From NCBI GenBank assembly GCA_016714565.1, contig JADKDM010000010.1:186001-250000 (forward strand): a DNA stretch of 64,000 nt. The letters run 5' to 3'. Shown here one piece after another: positions 61,926 through 64,000 of this stretch (positions are counted from its first letter, which is position 1; each line of letters starts with the position of its first letter). The notes under the pieces are model-generated. The model had not been told where the DNA came from. It did no database searches and saw nothing but the letters and a program-made list of their open reading frames with translations. This DNA is from Candidatus Villigracilis propinquus. GTDB lineage: Bacteria; Chloroflexota; Anaerolineae; Anaerolineales; Villigracilaceae. Both the position numbers and the translations under genes were made by a program.

Positions 61926-63069
61926 ATGACCAGATCACAAAAATACACCATCGGCGTACTTTCCATCATTGCCTGCGCCCTATTGGGCGGGCTTGGATAT
62001 TACGCGTACGCAAATTATCAATCCTTCGCAGCCCAGCCGCTCGGCCCTGCATTACCAGTCAACCAGCAATCCCTGCCGCCCACGTGGACGGCCTCTCCCG
62101 GCCCATCGCCAACACTCGCAGGGTCTGTCACTCTCGTGCCGCTGGTGAACTTCCCCACCTCCACACCACAGGCTTTTTGCGGCGGACCCAACATCATGAA
62201 CATTTTGCTCGTCGGCGCAGACACCCGCGGAGATAATTACACCTACGGACTCGCAGACGCCATCCGCGTGGTGCGCGTGGATTTTTCCATCCCGAAGGTC
62301 ACCATGCTCGAATTCCCACGCGACCTGTGGGTTGAGATTCCTTACATCTCAGACGATCTTAACGGGCAGGATCACGAAAAGCTAAATCAAGCCTATCTCC
62401 ACGGGCAGCCCGGCTTCCAATATTGGGACGACCCCAGCGCAGGACCCGGTCTGCTGGCGCTGACCCCTCAACAAAAATTTCGGCGTGCAAACCGATCATT
62501 ATGTTTCCATCAACATGCGCACCTTTGAAAAAATCATCAACGCCCTCGGCGGCATTGACGTGAACATCAAAGATGAGCGGGCTTCAAAAAAGGACAGGCT
62601 TGCCCTATCGGCACCCATCATCTGGACGGTGCGGGTGCGCTCAAGGTTGCGCGCAACCGCGGCGGTGGCAGCTTTGAACGCGCAGACAACCAGAACATCG
62701 TCCTGTGCGCGTTGCGTAAAAAACTCACCAGCCCAAATGTGGTCACCCAGATCCCGGCCTTGATCGAATCTTTCAAAGATAACATCCGCACCGATTTCAC
62801 CCCCGAACAAATTTCACAACTGGTCTGCGTTGGCACAAAACTCCTGCCGCAAAACATCGTCCTCACCAGCTTCCCCCAGGAGCTCTTCACCCAAACCCGC
62901 GAGTTCGACCCCCGTCCTCGATAAACGCATCGCCATTCTGGATGCCGACTTCAACATCCTCAGCGACTATGTCAGAAAATTCCACGCAGGCACATGGCCC
63001 GCGCCCATCCTCCCCGCTGCTTCGTCCATTGCTCCCGAAAACGAAGACGTCCCTCTGGTCTGTGATTAA
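61926..63069 (+). CDS. LytR-CpsA-Psr (LCP)-type protein, several frameshifts
   Basis: One N-terminal helix (IGVLSIIACALLGGLGYYAY), a Pro/Thr linker, then the LCP core: MNILLVGADTRGDNYTYGLA, DAIRVVRVDFSIPKVTML, EFPRDLWVEIP (conserved Arg/Asp). After frame changes near 62475, 62610 and 62920 the core continues QTDHYVSINMRTFEKIINAL, GGIDVNIKDERA, LDGAGALKVARNRGG, then ITQIP-like helices and VLDKRIAILDADFNILSDYV to 63069. LCP proteins attach polymers to the cell wall. Full length about 381 residues. Confidence 0.82.
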
Positions 63070-63071
63070 CA

Positions 63072-63904
63072 ATGAAATACAACAACATTCAACCGCTCAA
63101 TGCCGCCGCCGTCCTAAAACGCTACGGCCTGCGTGCCGACAAAGCCCTCGGCCAGAATTTTTACAGGACGATCTCTGTTCTTGAAAAAAATTGCGGACGC
63201 CGCAGAAATGGGAAGATGACTGCGTCCTGGAGATTGGTCCCGGCCTTGGAAGTCTCACACGCTATCTGGCTGTCTCTGCCAAACAGGTGACAGCGGTCGA
63301 ACTGGACTTTGACCTGCTTGCCCCACTACGGGCAGTTCTCTCGCCTTATCAGAATGTGCGCGTGGTGCATGGTGATATTCTCAAGCTCTCCATCTCGGAA
63401 TTAATAGACCAGCCCAACTACATCGTCGCCGCGAACATCCCGTACAACATCACCTCCGCCATCATCCGCCACCTGCTCGAAGGCGACATCAAACCCCGCC
63501 GTGTGGTATTGACCATCCAAAAGGAAGTTGCTGAACGCATCTGCGCCAAGGCTGGAGATTTGAGTCTGCTGGCTTTGAGCGTCCAAGTCTATGGCAAGCC
63601 CAGCATCGCCGCGAAGATTCCCGCCGGAGCATTCCACCCTGCCCCCAAAGTAGACTCCGCCATCCTGCGCATCGACATTTACGATGAACCGCTCATTCCA
63701 CGAGACCTGCTAAACACCTTCTTCAAACTTACCAAGGCAGGATTTGGACAAAAGAGAAAGACCCTGCGCAATTCGCTTGCTTCAGGCTTGCACATTCCCA
63801 CTACAGAAGCGGAAGCCCTGCTTACCTCGGCAGGCATTGACTTCATGCGCCGCGCGGAGACTCTGTCCATTGAAGAGTGGAAAGTTTTATGCGATAAGCG
63901 ATAA
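63072..63904 (+). CDS. ksgA: 16S rRNA dimethyladenosine transferase, frameshifted
   Basis: Begins AAAVLKRYGLRADKALGQNF with the family's substrate-loop. Between 63165 and 63225 two or three indels scramble the frame. After them it continues DDCVLEIGPGLGSLTRYLAV (SAM motif), VVHGDILKLSISEL, VAANIPYNITSAIIRHLL (NxPY motif), PKVDSAILRIDI and a helical C-terminal domain (GFGQKRKTLRNSL). It dimethylates two adenines in 16S rRNA helix 45. About 275 residues if repaired. Confidence 0.88.
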
Positions 63905-64000
63905 AATATCGCCAGCAATAAAATCTTTATCGGTTGAAGGCTGTGAGTTCTTATGAGAACATTCCATCAAGTCCCTGCCTCACCTCAATTGATAAGGAGA
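63905..64000 (+). other. Window end with probable upstream signals of the next gene
   Basis: Short stretch after ksgA. It ends in ATAAGGAGA, which looks like a ribosome site for a gene starting just beyond the window. An ATG-led reading frame from 63953 stays open to the end but has no support. Confidence 0.4.

Noticed and set aside
1..64000. CRISPR arrays, prophage, insertion sequences, rRNA
   Set aside because: No regularly spaced repeats, transposase, integrase, phage structural genes or rRNA segments were seen.

Overview
The window looks like chromosomal DNA from a Chloroflexota bacterium, most likely of the Anaerolineae type. This is an inference from gene style, since no rRNA is present. 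The hints are lipoproteins with Pro/Thr-rich linkers after the lipobox, lysine made by the alpha-aminoadipate/LysW route, an M32 carboxypeptidase, a WD40 membrane protein and a DUF348/G5 wall lipoprotein. The sequence appears to be a long-read (probably metagenomic) assembly. Many housekeeping genes carry single-base frameshifts, often at homopolymers, and two stretches (6825-7279 and 58710-58873) are almost pure G/C or homopolymer runs that I read as assembly artefacts.

Layout. 1-5015 (+): a small membrane protein, a two-subunit CoA-transferase with an alpha/beta hydrolase between the subunits, a HAD phosphatase, an EamA permease and a STAS protein. 5086-18212 (-): one long purine operon, in transcription order purL-purQ-purC-purE-purF-purDM-purH(C)-purN-purH(N)-purB. 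It has a PurD-PurM fusion, PurH split into two genes, a class II-like PurE without purK, and a PurL with two PurS-like N-terminal domains. 18352-23849 (+): a divergent lysine operon (homocitrate synthase, homoaconitase large and small subunits, homoisocitrate dehydrogenase, LysX). It is preceded by a good promoter, a 32-codon Lys-rich leader ORF and a strong intrinsic terminator, an arrangement that looks like ribosome-mediated attenuation.

23897-30875 (-): tRNA-Pro(CGG), a lipoprotein, an M32 carboxypeptidase, and a MacA/MacB-type efflux operon ending in an SH3 lipoprotein. 31159-38539 (+): a GltD-like flavoprotein, then a tight operon of an HExxH membrane protein, a DsbA-like/cyclophilin lipoprotein, a PrsW protease, the TrmI tRNA methyltransferase, a TPR-like/zinc-ribbon protein and a Nudix CoA pyrophosphatase. 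38720-49114 (-): ribosomal protein L25, a beta-repeat membrane protein, a HAMP sensor/GNAT/transporter operon, a YHS mini-protein, a Cys-cluster protein, a 15-repeat WD40 membrane protein, and an aldehyde:ferredoxin oxidoreductase with its MoaD-like protein.

49156-63904 (mostly +): thioesterase, Asp/Glu racemase, tandem paralogous lipoproteins, YbaK (-), a cNMP-binding protein, Rel, MoeA, VKOR, an acidic Cys-cluster mini-protein, a propeller protein, a SpoU methyltransferase (-), a cation transporter, a DUF348/G5 lipoprotein, an LCP protein and KsgA.

Two genome-wide habits stand out. At seven genes a TANAAT-like -10 box lies only 6-7 nt before the start codon and no Shine-Dalgarno is visible, which suggests leaderless mRNAs. 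Short filler-like repeat words and palindromes sit between genes and also inside purine genes.
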